Of a stretch of 64,000 nt of DNA, positions 44,618-52,187 are shown piece after piece (position 1 is the first letter of the stretch; every line of letters begins with the position of its first letter). A program made the translations under genes and the position numbers. A model generated the notes under the pieces. It made no database searches. It was not told the DNA's origin and saw only the letters and a list, made by a program, of their open reading frames with translations. This DNA is from Nitrospira_D sp035465795 (lineage in GTDB: Bacteria; Nitrospirota; Nitrospiria; Nitrospirales; Nitrospiraceae), in contig NZ_JBMWAN010000002.1 in assembly GCF_049546785.1 (NCBI RefSeq), positions 620,001 through 684,000 of the forward strand. The letters run 5' to 3'.

Positions 44618-45514
44618 ATGAATAGACATGCAACCGCTGAGACGGCACAGGCAAAAGGAATTCTCGGAGTCTTTCAGCCAGGGTCGACGCATATGGTCGG
44701 GGACGGGTTTCCCGTGCGCAATCTCTTCCCGAGCAACGATCTCGATCGCGACGTCAGCCCTTTCCTCATGCTGGACTATGCGGGGCCGCAGTACTTCCCG
44801 CCGACGGACCATCCGCGGGGCGTCGGCGAACATCCGCATCGGGGGTTTGAAACCGTGACCATCGTATACGAAGGCATGGTGGCTCATCGCGATTCCGCCG
44901 GGAACGCCGGTGTGATAGGTCCGGGCGATGTGCAATGGATGACCGCGGCATCCGGCATCGTGCATGAGGAGTTTCATGAGAAGGAGTTTGCCAGGAAGGG
45001 CGGCACACTCCACGCCGTCCAACTGTGGGTAAACCTGCCGAAGGCCTCGAAGATGTCGGCGCCCGGCTATCAGACGATTCTGAACGGCGACATTCCGGCG
45101 ATTGAGCTTGAGAGCGGAGCCGGCCGGTTGCGGGTGATCGCCGGGTCATTTCGCGGGCGCAAGGGCCCGGCTCACACCTTTACCCCGGTCGAGTTGTATG
45201 ACCTGCAACTAAACAAGGACCATCACGTTCAGCTCGACCTGCCGGGCGGGCAGAACGCCTCGATCCTCGTGTTGCAAGGCCGCGCCTCGGTGAACGGATC
45301 GCATGAAGCGGGAGAAGCGGAATTGATTGTGTGCAAGCGGAGCGGGTCACAAGTCACGGTGGAGGCCCGGGAAGACAGCCGGCTCTTGGTCATGAGCGGA
45401 GAACCGATCGAGGAGCCGATTGCCCGCTACGGTCCGTTCGTCATGAATACCCGTGAAGAGTTGATTCAGGCCGTGCAGGACTATCAAGCGGGCCAGATGG
45501 GGCACTTGTCATGA
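44618..45514 (+). CDS. Pirin-family bicupin (second copy)
   Basis: 298 residues from the ATG at 44618 after GGAAGGAG. Metal ligands are in GEHPHRGFETVTIVYEGMV and SGIVHEEFHEKE, giving the His-His-His-Glu set of pirins. It is of the longer pirin type (about 290 residues, pirin C-terminal domain from residue 170), unlike the shorter YhhW-like copy just upstream. Pirins may act as redox sensors or dioxygenases. Its stop overlaps the next start by four bases (ATGA). Confidence 0.88.
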   Translation: MNRHATAETAQAKGILGVFQPGSTHMVGDGFPVRNLFPSNDLDRDVSPFLMLDYAGPQYFPPTDHPRGVGEHPHRGFETVTIVYEGMVAHRDSAGNAGVIGPGDVQWMTAASGIVHEEFHEKEFARKGGTLHAVQLWVNLPKASKMSAPGYQTILNGDIPAIELESGAGRLRVIAGSFRGRKGPAHTFTPVELYDLQLNKDHHVQLDLPGGQNASILVLQGRASVNGSHEAGEAELIVCKRSGSQVTVEAREDSRLLVMSGEPIEEPIARYGPFVMNTREELIQAVQDYQAGQMGHLS

Positions 45515-46173
45515 CGGATCGCGGACTCCATATCGAGGTGTATTCCGACGTGGTCTGCCCGTGGTGCTACGTCGGGAAGCGGCGGCTTGAACGAGCGCTC
45601 GCCTCGTTCGGCGGAGACGCACGCGTGACCTGGCGGCCGTTTCAGCTGAATCCGACAATGCCGAGAGAGGGCATGGATCGCACGGCCTATCTTGAGGCGA
45701 AGTTCGGGAGCCTGGAGGCATTCCGGCAACTGGAGGAGCATGTGCTGGCTGCGGGCGCGTCGGAGCGGATTTCCTTCGCCTTCGAGAAGATCGCGCGGAC
45801 GCCGAACACGTTTGCCGCGCACCGGTTGATCTGGCTTGGTGAACGGGAAGGTTGCCAGGACGCGGTGGTCGATTCGCTCTTCCGGGGCTACTTCGAGGAG
45901 GGAGCGGATATCGGCTCGGTCCCTACCCTCCTTCAACTCGCTTCTCGTGCAGGATTGAGCGCGGAGCTTGTGGAACGTGTTTTCCGGAGCGATGAAGGAA
46001 CAGCGGAGGTCAAGGCTGAAGAAGCGGCCGGTCACAAGCTCGGCATCCGCGGGGTCCCCTATTTCGTCGTCGACGGGGCCTACGCGATTTCCGGAGCGCA
46101 ACCGGTGGACATCTTTGTGTCCGCGCTCAAGCGGGTGGTCGCGGACCGGGCTGAACGAAAGGCAGGTGTGTGA
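45511..46173 (+). CDS. DsbA-like thioredoxin-fold oxidoreductase (FrnE type)
   Basis: 220 residues, no signal peptide. The active-site motif CPWC (Cys16, Cys19) sits in EVYSDVVCPWCYVGKRRLER, and the cis-proline region is GIRGVPYFVVDGAYAISGAQ. This is the cytoplasmic FrnE-like or 2-hydroxychromene-2-carboxylate isomerase-like branch of the DsbA family, which handles thiol or glutathione-type chemistry. It is coupled to the pirin (ATGA overlap) and to the next VOC gene (TGATG). Confidence 0.88.
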   Translation: MTDRGLHIEVYSDVVCPWCYVGKRRLERALASFGGDARVTWRPFQLNPTMPREGMDRTAYLEAKFGSLEAFRQLEEHVLAAGASERISFAFEKIARTPNTFAAHRLIWLGEREGCQDAVVDSLFRGYFEEGADIGSVPTLLQLASRAGLSAELVERVFRSDEGTAEVKAEEAAGHKLGIRGVPYFVVDGAYAISGAQPVDIFVSALKRVVADRAERKAGV

Positions 46174-46589
46174 TGGCGGTACAGGTCTATGGTTGCAATC
46201 ATGTAGTCATCGAAGTGACCGATGCGAAGAAGGCCGTGAAATTCTATTCCGACGTGTTCGGCCTCACCATGCTCCGCGGGGGCGAGGGGGCCGCCTGGTG
46301 CAAGCTCGGCGAACATCAGTTCATGGCCATCTTTGAGGTCGAGCAGCTGCAGCCGGATCGCGTGAAGCACTTCGGTCTGATGGTCCGCGATGCCAAGCAG
46401 ATCAAGGAAGTCAGACAGAAGCTGACGAAGAAGTACAAGCTGAAGCTGCATCCGGGTTTCCGTTGCGACTTTCGCGATCCCTGGGGCAATCGCATCCAAG
46501 TCGGCGACCTGAGCGACGAGTCGCTGGTCTGGCTCCTCCCCTACCAGGAAGTCCAGAAAGCCGGCATCACGTTCAAATCAACGAAGTGA
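46173..46589 (+). CDS. VOC-superfamily protein (glyoxalase/dioxygenase fold), first copy
   Basis: 138 residues beginning AVQVYGCNHVVIEVTDAKKA. Two beta-alpha-beta-beta-beta modules are visible, the second ending FRDPWGNRIQVGDLSDESLV. The metal ligands would be the first-module His (CNHVVIEV) and Glu or Gln positions; GNRIQV has Gln where dioxygenases carry Glu. Substrate unknown. It starts on the stop of the DsbA-like gene (TGATG), so it is strongly coupled. Confidence 0.83.
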   Translation: MAVQVYGCNHVVIEVTDAKKAVKFYSDVFGLTMLRGGEGAAWCKLGEHQFMAIFEVEQLQPDRVKHFGLMVRDAKQIKEVRQKLTKKYKLKLHPGFRCDFRDPWGNRIQVGDLSDESLVWLLPYQEVQKAGITFKSTK

Positions 46590-46596
46590 CGTCAAT

Positions 46597-46620
46597 CGTA
46601 TTTCGTGAAGCGTGAACCGT
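46597..46620 (+). repeat. Copy of the dispersed CGTGAAACGT-type repeat
   Basis: Matches 21 of 24 bases of the unit upstream of gyrA, in the gap between the two VOC genes. Confidence 0.5.
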
Positions 46621-46688
46621 CGAGAATGTAAGCCAGGCTATTGTCTCGCGAGAGACGAATAACGCGTCACAGACGACAGGAGCGAATG

Positions 46689-47135
46689 ATGAAAGCGCAC
46701 TATCTCGGTCATGTCGTGTTCTATGTGAAGGACCTGCAACGTTCCCTCGCCTTCTATCGAGACCTCTTGGGCTTCAAGGAGGTCGGGAGGATTTTCAACG
46801 GCGCAGCGGCGGCACTCACCTCCGGCCGCACGCATCACGAGTTGTTGCTGATCCAAGTGGGCGATGCGCCTGGCCCGCCGGAAGGCCGCAGGCGCGGGCT
46901 GTATCACATCGGCATCAAGGTCGGCGACAGTCTTGATGAACTGCGCGCCGCGAAGCGTGAACTGGAAGATGCCGGTGTGACCATCGACGGCATGAGCGAC
47001 CACACGGTGAGTCAAAGCCTCTATCTTCGCGATCCCGACGGCAACGAAGTCGAAGTGTATGTGGATGCGGATGAGTCGGTGTGGAAGAACAATCCGGCCG
47101 CAGTTGTCTCGCCGATCAAGCCGCTGCACATCTAG
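46689..47135 (+). CDS. VOC-superfamily protein (glyoxalase/extradiol dioxygenase-like), second copy
   Basis: 148 residues from the ATG at 46689, six bases after AGGAG; an ATG one codon earlier is too close to it. Metal ligands are readable as His in LGHVVFYVKDLQ, His in LYHIGIKVGDS and Glu in RDPDGNEVEVYVD, the usual set for type I extradiol dioxygenases or glyoxalases. Length fits single-domain pairs of VOC modules. It is separated from the first VOC gene by 99 bases holding a repeat, so it may be transcribed with it. Confidence 0.85.
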   Translation: MKAHYLGHVVFYVKDLQRSLAFYRDLLGFKEVGRIFNGAAAALTSGRTHHELLLIQVGDAPGPPEGRRRGLYHIGIKVGDSLDELRAAKRELEDAGVTIDGMSDHTVSQSLYLRDPDGNEVEVYVDADESVWKNNPAAVVSPIKPLHI

Positions 47136-47493
47136 AAAACTCTTAGGAGGAATCCCAAGGGAGATGACAGATCGAGCTCCGGGACGGTCTCTCATTCGCT
47201 TGGTGCTGCCGAGGCCGGCGATGAGCGTCACCCTCTTAATCGAAGCATCTTCCATTCTCTCTATCTTATTCGGACGTTAGCAGCACAATGGTCATGTGCC
47301 CCTTTTTTCCCCAGATCCAAGGGGGAACTGTCGCGGATCTCCCCGATCTTCTTGTGAGGTTGCTCTATAAGTGATGGAAATACCAGACTTTGTACATGGC
47401 AAGGGTTTCGCACTATTACTTATCCCATGGCATGTGGGGACGGTGGCGAGACGAATCAAGAGACGAGAGTCTCACAACAGAGGGGCAACTATT
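47136..47493. other. Intergenic region after the VOC genes
   Basis: 358 bases. An ATG at 47164 after AGGGAG opens a 38-residue frame to 47280 (starting MTDRAPGRSLIRLVLPRP) that looks like chance. A possible promoter is TTGTAC (47390-47395) and TATTAC (47414-47419) with an 18-base spacer, ahead of the pseudogene. No other signal was seen. Confidence 0.45.
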
Positions 47494-47952
47494 ATGAGTA
47501 AGACGACGGTTCTTGGTGCGATGGTCCTGGCCTGGTGATGCTGGCATCCCAGGGGTTTGCCGACGAGGGGGGCAACACCGAAAATCGACGCGCATGAAGG
47601 TCGATGGTGTCGTCTCGAAGTTGCTGTCAGGTCATACGACTGTGAAGACCTCATGGGGGTCGATGACGTTTTCTACTTCCACCGGGCTGAACAATCTGGA
47701 AGTCGGCGAAGAAGTGGCAATGCAGGTGAATGAGAACAATGATGGAAAAGAAAAGCATATGAAAGGAACTCACCGCCTGATTTCTGGCAAGTTGATCCGC
47801 ACCGGCCCCAACAAGAATCAGGTCAAGTTCTCCACTCCGGAAGGAGAGAAAGTGTTCCCGCTGGAGCGGATGGAGGTGAAGACCAAGCACATCGCGGAGG
47901 CGCCAATATCGTGGTGGAGCTGAACGAGGAAGGCCCAATAACCAATAAGTAG
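47494..47952 (+). pseudogene. Frameshifted secreted-protein gene (DUF-type, signal peptide plus beta-rich domain)
   Basis: A coherent protein is spread over three reading frames. The ATG at 47494 gives MSKTTVLGAMVLA, then the frame shifts near 47530 to LVMLASQGFADEGG, completing a signal peptide. A second shift near 47590 leads to MKVDGVVSKLLSGHTTVKTS and on through GLNNLEVGEEVAMQVNENND to KTKHIAE. A third near 47899 restores GANIVVELNEEGPITNK and a TAG at 47950. Each break is one or two bases. The parts fit a small periplasmic beta-barrel-like family seen in related bacteria. It is either a decayed gene or the result of sequencing indels. Confidence 0.65.
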
Positions 47953-48052
47953 GCGGAAGGAACTGGTCGTCCTGGGATGGCCAGTTCCCTCAGGATGTCA
48001 CCTGCTCCTGAGAAGCGGATTGTCCCCCCTGCAGCCAAATATGGAGGGTGCC

Positions 48053-48349
48053 ATGCCGGTAACATTAATCAACGTGTTTTCTGTCCCGAAAGCGAAGGAA
48101 GAAGAATTTGTGAAGTGGTGGCAAGACGTCAAGGACAACATCACCAAGCAGCCGGGGTTCATCAGCGGCAAGTTCCACAAGAGCATCAAGCCGGACAGCA
48201 AGTTTAACTTCATTAACGTTGCGATCTGGGAAAATGAGGATATCTACTGGAAAGCGTACGAGAAGAGCGTCACGCCCATGAAGGCGAAGTTGCAGCAGTT
48301 GGAGGTTGAGATGACGCCGGCTCTCTATCATGTCGCCTTCGAGTACTGA
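48053..48349 (+). CDS. Antibiotic-biosynthesis-monooxygenase (ABM) domain protein
   Basis: 98 residues from the ATG at 48053, four bases after GGAGGG; an upstream in-frame ATG at 48020 lacks a site. The ABM/dimeric alpha-beta-barrel pattern is seen: VTLINVFSVPKAKEEEFVKW, a helix with WWQDVKDNITKQPGFISGKF, and FINVAIWENEDIYWKAYEKS. Such small proteins act as quinol monooxygenases or haem-degrading enzymes. In this island a role with quinones is possible. It has no clear operon partner. Confidence 0.82.
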   Translation: MPVTLINVFSVPKAKEEEFVKWWQDVKDNITKQPGFISGKFHKSIKPDSKFNFINVAIWENEDIYWKAYEKSVTPMKAKLQQLEVEMTPALYHVAFEY

Positions 48350-48461
48350 TTCACCGTTCCTCACGGTGAAAGGGCTGTTCATGCGAAGGAGGGTGTCATC
48401 CAGGCGCTTGTGTTGACGGCTAAAGCTTGATGAAGGTCATCTGGTCTAAAAGGAGGACAGC

Positions 48462-48905
48462 ATGGTAATACGCAGCACATTTAGAGTGGTAGTCGGGATT
48501 TTGGTGATCGCCGGGGCGCTCGCAGCTGCGGCTTGTCACCGCCATCATACGCCGGCGGAGCGAGCCGATTGGATGACGGGCAAAATCGCCAAAGAGCTGA
48601 AACTTGACGAACAGCAGAAAGCCAAGCTGGCTGCCGTGAGAGACGAAGTGTTGGCCGCTCGCGCCGAATCAAAGAAGGAGCGTCGCGCGATGATGGAGGA
48701 GGTGATCGCTCAGGTGCAAAGCGAGCGATTGGATCAGGCGAAGGTGAGCCAGCTTTTCGAACAACACCAAGCGGGGCAAACTCGCATGCTGACGCGTGTG
48801 TTACCCAAGGTAGCGGAATGGCACGCCAGCCTGCGACCAGAACAAAAGGCGGAAGCGGTGGAACACTTGCGGAAATGGATCGAACGCCATGAAGACGGGG
48901 AATAA
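48462..48905 (+). CDS. Spy/CpxP-like periplasmic lipoprotein
   Basis: 147 residues behind AAGGAGGAC. A lipobox AAAC puts lipidated Cys25 right before a HRHH segment that could bind metal. The mature part is helical with two LTxxQ-like motifs, LDEQQKAKLAAV and LRPEQKAEAVEHL, as in Spy, CpxP and ZraP, which act as chaperones or metal sensors in envelope stress. No two-component system is adjacent, so a CpxAR-type link is not shown. Confidence 0.78.
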   Translation: MVIRSTFRVVVGILVIAGALAAAACHRHHTPAERADWMTGKIAKELKLDEQQKAKLAAVRDEVLAARAESKKERRAMMEEVIAQVQSERLDQAKVSQLFEQHQAGQTRMLTRVLPKVAEWHASLRPEQKAEAVEHLRKWIERHEDGE

Positions 48906-48929
48906 GAGATTGGCCTGCCAAAGATCACG

Positions 48930-49061
48930 ATGCAGAAGAACGGGCAACCGGTGAGGTTGATGTTGCAAGCCAAGCTTGCCGGCGCCTGGGTGGAGGACGC
49001 ACGACAAGTGTGGCAAAGTCGATTGCCGAAGCATCCAACATTGGAGAAGGGTCGATCATGA
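48930..49061 (+). CDS. Possible small protein overlapping the cytochrome c start
   Basis: A 43-residue frame (starting MQKNGQPVRLMLQ) with no strong ribosome-binding site. Its TGA overlaps the cytochrome c ATG as ATGA at 49058-49061, the coupling seen throughout this window. It is basic, with one hydrophobic-aromatic stretch (LAGAWVEDARQVWQS). No family is recognised; it may simply be leader sequence. Confidence 0.3.
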   Translation: MQKNGQPVRLMLQAKLAGAWVEDARQVWQSRLPKHPTLEKGRS

Positions 49062-49420
49062 GAAATGATCTGTTGTGGGTGGCTCCTCTGGTACTGCTTC
49101 TTGTATCGTTCGGAACGTGGATGACTGCGACACCTGCGCATGCGGCAGCGGGAGATGCTCGAAAGGGCAAGGCCGTTTACGAGAAGACCTGTGTGCTCTG
49201 TCACGGTCCTCAAGGGCGAGGAGACGGCTCCGTCGGAAAGACCACCAATCCTCCCGCGGCCGACTTCACCAGCGCGGCGAGCAAGAAGAAAACCGATGCA
49301 GAATTGCCCGACACGATCGAGCACGGCCGCCCGCCAACGGCGATGGTGGGCTGGAAGGGACAACTGTCGGATGCCGAGATTCAGGATGTCCTGGCCTATG
49401 TGAAAAGTCTGAGACAGTGA
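49058..49420 (+). CDS. Periplasmic c-type cytochrome (monohaem), first copy
   Basis: 120 residues from the ATG at 49058 after GGAGAAGGG. A signal peptide (LLWVAPLVLLLVSFGTW, cleavage near AHA) is followed by the haem site CVLCH (Cys45, Cys48, His49) and a C-terminal methionine in TAMVGWKGQLSD. The fold is that of small class I cytochromes c, with EIQDVLAYVKSLRQ as the closing helix. It opens a tight gene series with CDGSH, flavoprotein and DoxX genes and could accept electrons in the periplasm. Confidence 0.9.
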   Translation: MRNDLLWVAPLVLLLVSFGTWMTATPAHAAAGDARKGKAVYEKTCVLCHGPQGRGDGSVGKTTNPPAADFTSAASKKKTDAELPDTIEHGRPPTAMVGWKGQLSDAEIQDVLAYVKSLRQ

Positions 49421-49469
49421 TTCACGGGATGACAGGGGGGTGTAATTCAAATAACCAGGAGGAGAACTC

Positions 49470-49706
49470 ATGGAAAAACCAGTCGTCGCAGCCAAGCAAC
49501 CGGCGGTGTTGGAGTTGGAACCCGGCACGTACTATTGGTGCCGGTGCGGCCGTTCGAAGAAGCAGCCGTTTTGTGACGGGTCTCACAAGGAAACCAGTTT
49601 CACGCCTATGGAGTTCACCACGACCGAGAAGAAGACGGTCGCGTTGTGCCAGTGCAAGCAGACCAAGAACCCCCCGTTCTGTGACGGGACGCACAAGACG
49701 CTCTAA
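49470..49706 (+). CDS. Double CDGSH-type iron-sulfur protein
   Basis: 78 residues after AGGAGGAG. Two CDGSH motifs are present: CRCGRSKKQPFCDGSH (residues about 24-39) and CQCKQTKNPPFCDGTH (about 60-75), each with the Cys3-His ligand set of the mitoNEET/CDGSH family. Each should hold one 2Fe-2S cluster. These bacterial proteins act in electron or cluster transfer. It is second in the gene series, next to a ferredoxin reductase-like flavoprotein that could reduce it. Confidence 0.92.
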   Translation: MEKPVVAAKQPAVLELEPGTYYWCRCGRSKKQPFCDGSHKETSFTPMEFTTTEKKTVALCQCKQTKNPPFCDGTHKTL

Positions 49707-49752
49707 GCTGACGGGTTGAATAGTACGAACGGTGCGCGACAAAAGGTGAGCC

Positions 49753-50493
49753 ATGAGCGAAGCGCTGAACGAGGATGGATATACGGTAAGGCTGACCGAG
49801 CGACGGCTGGTGGCGGAGGGGACGATGGCGTTCCATTTCGAAAAGCCGGCACAGTTTGTGTTCGCGCCGGGGCAGTTTGTCGATTTCACGCTGCTTCAGC
49901 CATCCGAGACCGATGCGGCCGGCAATACGAGAACCTTTTCTATCGCGAGCGCGCCGCAGGAATCGACCCTGATGGTGGCGACGCGGTTGCGCGATACGGC
50001 ATTCAAACGGGAATTGCAACGGATGCCGATCGGCGCAACCCTCCGGATGGAAGGGCCATTCGGGAAATTGGTGCTGCATGCAGACCAGACCAGGCCCGCC
50101 GTGTTTCTGGCGGGAGGCATCGGGATTACGCCGTTCCGCAGCATGGTAGTCCATGCGGCGCTGCAGCGATCGCCGCACCGCATAGTGCTGTTCTATTCCA
50201 ACCGGCGGCCGGAGGATGCGGCATTCCTGGATGAACTGCAGGCCCTGCAAGAGAAGAATCCGCATTATACGTTCGTGGGCACCATGACCGAGCCGGGGAA
50301 GTCTTCTCGTGCCTGGCAGGGCGAGACGGGATACATCAACGCCGCCCTGCTCTCCAAACATCTCGTGAATGTGGAGAAGCCGATCTACTATGTGGTCGGT
50401 CCGCCCGGCATGGTGACCGGGTTGCGGACCATGCTGAAAGACGCCCACATCGACGATGCGGACATTCGAACTGAAAAGTTCGCGGGCTATTAA
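49753..50493 (+). CDS. Ferredoxin-NAD(P)+ reductase-like flavoprotein
   Basis: 246 residues. The FAD-binding motif RTFSIAS and the nucleotide-binding GGIGITPFRSM are clear, together with the C-terminal YYVVGPPGMVTGLRTMLK. There is no 2Fe-2S domain of its own, so it is of the FNR type and needs an external iron-sulfur partner; the CDGSH protein 47 bases upstream is the obvious candidate. It is cytoplasmic. Physiological direction (NAD(P)H to iron-sulfur or reverse) is not set by sequence. Confidence 0.88.
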   Translation: MSEALNEDGYTVRLTERRLVAEGTMAFHFEKPAQFVFAPGQFVDFTLLQPSETDAAGNTRTFSIASAPQESTLMVATRLRDTAFKRELQRMPIGATLRMEGPFGKLVLHADQTRPAVFLAGGIGITPFRSMVVHAALQRSPHRIVLFYSNRRPEDAAFLDELQALQEKNPHYTFVGTMTEPGKSSRAWQGETGYINAALLSKHLVNVEKPIYYVVGPPGMVTGLRTMLKDAHIDDADIRTEKFAGY

Positions 50494-50507
50494 CCGAGGA
50501 GGCGCCC

Positions 50508-50897
50508 ATGCCGTCTTTCGTGCGTTCTTATGCCAGCCATACCTATGCCTTGATGCGCATCGTCACCGGATTCCTATTCCTCTGGCACGGCACCCAAAAA
50601 CTCCTCAGCGTGCCGATGCCCCCGCCCCCGCAGGTCCCGCCGTTCGTGATCGCCATTGCCGGGCCCATCGAGCTGATCGGCGGCATGCTCGTGATGATCG
50701 GGCTATTCACCGGCTGGGCGGCGTTTCTCTGCAGCGGGCTTATGGCTTTTGCCTATTGGATGGCCCACGGCACGCAGGCACTGTTGCCCATTCAGAACAT
50801 GGGCGAGCTGGCCGCGCTCTATTGCTTTGTGTTCTTGTACATCTCGTCTCACGGCTCGGGCATCTGGAGCATGGACGCGGCTCGCGGGGCGGCGTAG
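50508..50897 (+). CDS. DoxX-family membrane protein (second copy)
   Basis: 129 residues after AGGAGG. About four membrane helices with the DoxX motif FLFLWHGTQKLL near the start, a proline-rich loop (MPPPPQVPPFV) and GPIELIGGMLVMIGLFTGW. It differs from the first DoxX at 43318 by the shortened N-terminus and the loop. It lies 14 bases after the flavoprotein gene and 26 before the second cytochrome, so it is within the same transcript. Confidence 0.86.
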   Translation: MPSFVRSYASHTYALMRIVTGFLFLWHGTQKLLSVPMPPPPQVPPFVIAIAGPIELIGGMLVMIGLFTGWAAFLCSGLMAFAYWMAHGTQALLPIQNMGELAALYCFVFLYISSHGSGIWSMDAARGAA

Positions 50898-50923
50898 GTC
50901 AGGCCGGATGGAGAGGAGGCCCT

Positions 50924-51265
50924 ATGAAAGCGACCAGAGGAGAAGGGATTGCGTCCGCGTTGATCATGACGGTGTTGTTTGCGATGGGGGCAGCGGCAGG
51001 CATCGCAGGGGCGACGCCTCAGGAACCTCCTGCGACAGGGTTCGTCTGGAGGGACGGAGCCGAGGTCTATGCCAAGGTCTGCGCATTCTGTCATGAAGCC
51101 AAGGTCGGGCCGACGATTCGCGGCCGCGGCCTCGATCCCAACTACATCCGCTTTATAGCCCGCCACGGCAACCGGGCCATGCCAGCCTTCCGTGCAGCGG
51201 AAATCGACGACGAGTCGCTGGCGAAGGTGGCCGAGTATGTGTCGAAAGCAGCAGCCAACCAGTAG
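50924..51265 (+). CDS. Periplasmic c-type cytochrome, PCMH cytochrome-subunit-like
   Basis: 113 residues after GAGAGGAGG. A signal peptide (IASALIMTVLFAMGAAAG) precedes a haem site CAFCH (Cys53, Cys56, His57) and a distal methionine in RAMPAFRAAEID (Met86). Size and context match PchC, the small cytochrome subunit of p-cresol methylhydroxylase, which accepts electrons from the flavoprotein. It lies two genes before the flavoprotein gene, with the unknown Tat-type protein between, exactly as in the Pseudomonas pchC-pchX-pchF order I recall. Confidence 0.82.
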   Translation: MKATRGEGIASALIMTVLFAMGAAAGIAGATPQEPPATGFVWRDGAEVYAKVCAFCHEAKVGPTIRGRGLDPNYIRFIARHGNRAMPAFRAAEIDDESLAKVAEYVSKAAANQ

Positions 51266-51279
51266 GGAGGGCTCACGCC

Positions 51280-52158
51280 ATGGAGATTGATCGACGCAGC
51301 CTCATGAAAGGTCTGTTGGCGGGCGGAGCGTTGCTGGCGCTCGGCACTCCTCCCTGGGCGTTCGCGGATTCACCTACACGGAAACCCAGGCGGTGCCTGC
51401 TCTTCTTGGGAGGCAACAACGTGGACGACCTGTTTGAGAAAGGTGTCCGCGCGGCCTGTGTGGAGATGGGATATGACGGGCTGCAGACCGTGAAGGTGAA
51501 CGGCGGTCTTCTATCCGATCCTGGCAAGATGGCCACGTTACTCGAACAGTCCGGAGGGGCTCGCTGGATTGCCGTCATGGACGATGCGAGTGCGGCGGTT
51601 TTTCAGGAACTGGCGCGGACGACAGGGGGTCGGCTGCTCTCCGTCGGCTCTCATGTGTCGGGGAGCGAGGGCCGTCCATCGCGGCATGTGTGGCTCGCGG
51701 CCTCGCCCGCTCAGGGTGCCGGCGGGCTCCTTGCCGCGCAACTCAGCGGCGCGCGTGAGAGTTTTGCGATCACAGAAAGCTTCCTCAACGAATCATCTGC
51801 CGCGAACAATCTGACCGGTTGGTCTGCACCGGGATTTTCCTCCTATCGGTCTGCCGGATCTGAATCGATGCATCTTCACTGCTCGGGACTCTCTGTCTCA
51901 GAGGCCTGTCGAGAACTGGGCCTTACCGGCCCCGAAGACTGGACGTCGATACCCCCGCATGTCTGCAAGCTTGAGACGGTTTCGCGGCAGTCTCCGCACT
52001 GGGTGGAATCCGTGGGTTATGCCGTAGCGGCTTCGGCCCTCGGGGTACATTCGATTCAGGAGTCCTGCTCCACCCGCGCGTTCGTCCATCGAACCGGCGG
52101 CCTTGATGAGCGGATAGTGAGCAGCGCACGATTCGTTTCATTTGTCATGGATATTTAG
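51280..52158 (+). CDS. Tat-signal protein of unknown function in the PchX position
   Basis: 292 residues, 14 bases after the cytochrome gene. The N-terminus MEIDRRSLMKGLLAGGALLAL has the twin-arginine motif RRSLMK and a hydrophobic core, ending near AFA-DS. The mature part reads like a periplasmic-binding or beta-ketoacyl synthase-like fold (RRCLLFLGGNNVDDLFEKGV, VMDDASAAVFQELARTTGG) but has no catalytic signature I recognise; the last 50 residues hold SIQESCSTRAF. In Pseudomonas pchACXF the gene between pchC and pchF is of unknown function; this occupies the same place. Confidence 0.7.
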   Translation: MEIDRRSLMKGLLAGGALLALGTPPWAFADSPTRKPRRCLLFLGGNNVDDLFEKGVRAACVEMGYDGLQTVKVNGGLLSDPGKMATLLEQSGGARWIAVMDDASAAVFQELARTTGGRLLSVGSHVSGSEGRPSRHVWLAASPAQGAGGLLAAQLSGARESFAITESFLNESSAANNLTGWSAPGFSSYRSAGSESMHLHCSGLSVSEACRELGLTGPEDWTSIPPHVCKLETVSRQSPHWVESVGYAVAASALGVHSIQESCSTRAFVHRTGGLDERIVSSARFVSFVMDI

Positions 52159-52187
52159 GCTCGAGAGAACGAGGAGGAGGACGAGCG

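Noticed and set aside
47164..47280. 38-codon frame with a fair ribosome-binding site
   Set aside because: No conserved-looking sequence, and its distance to the VOC gene suggests untranslated 3' sequence.
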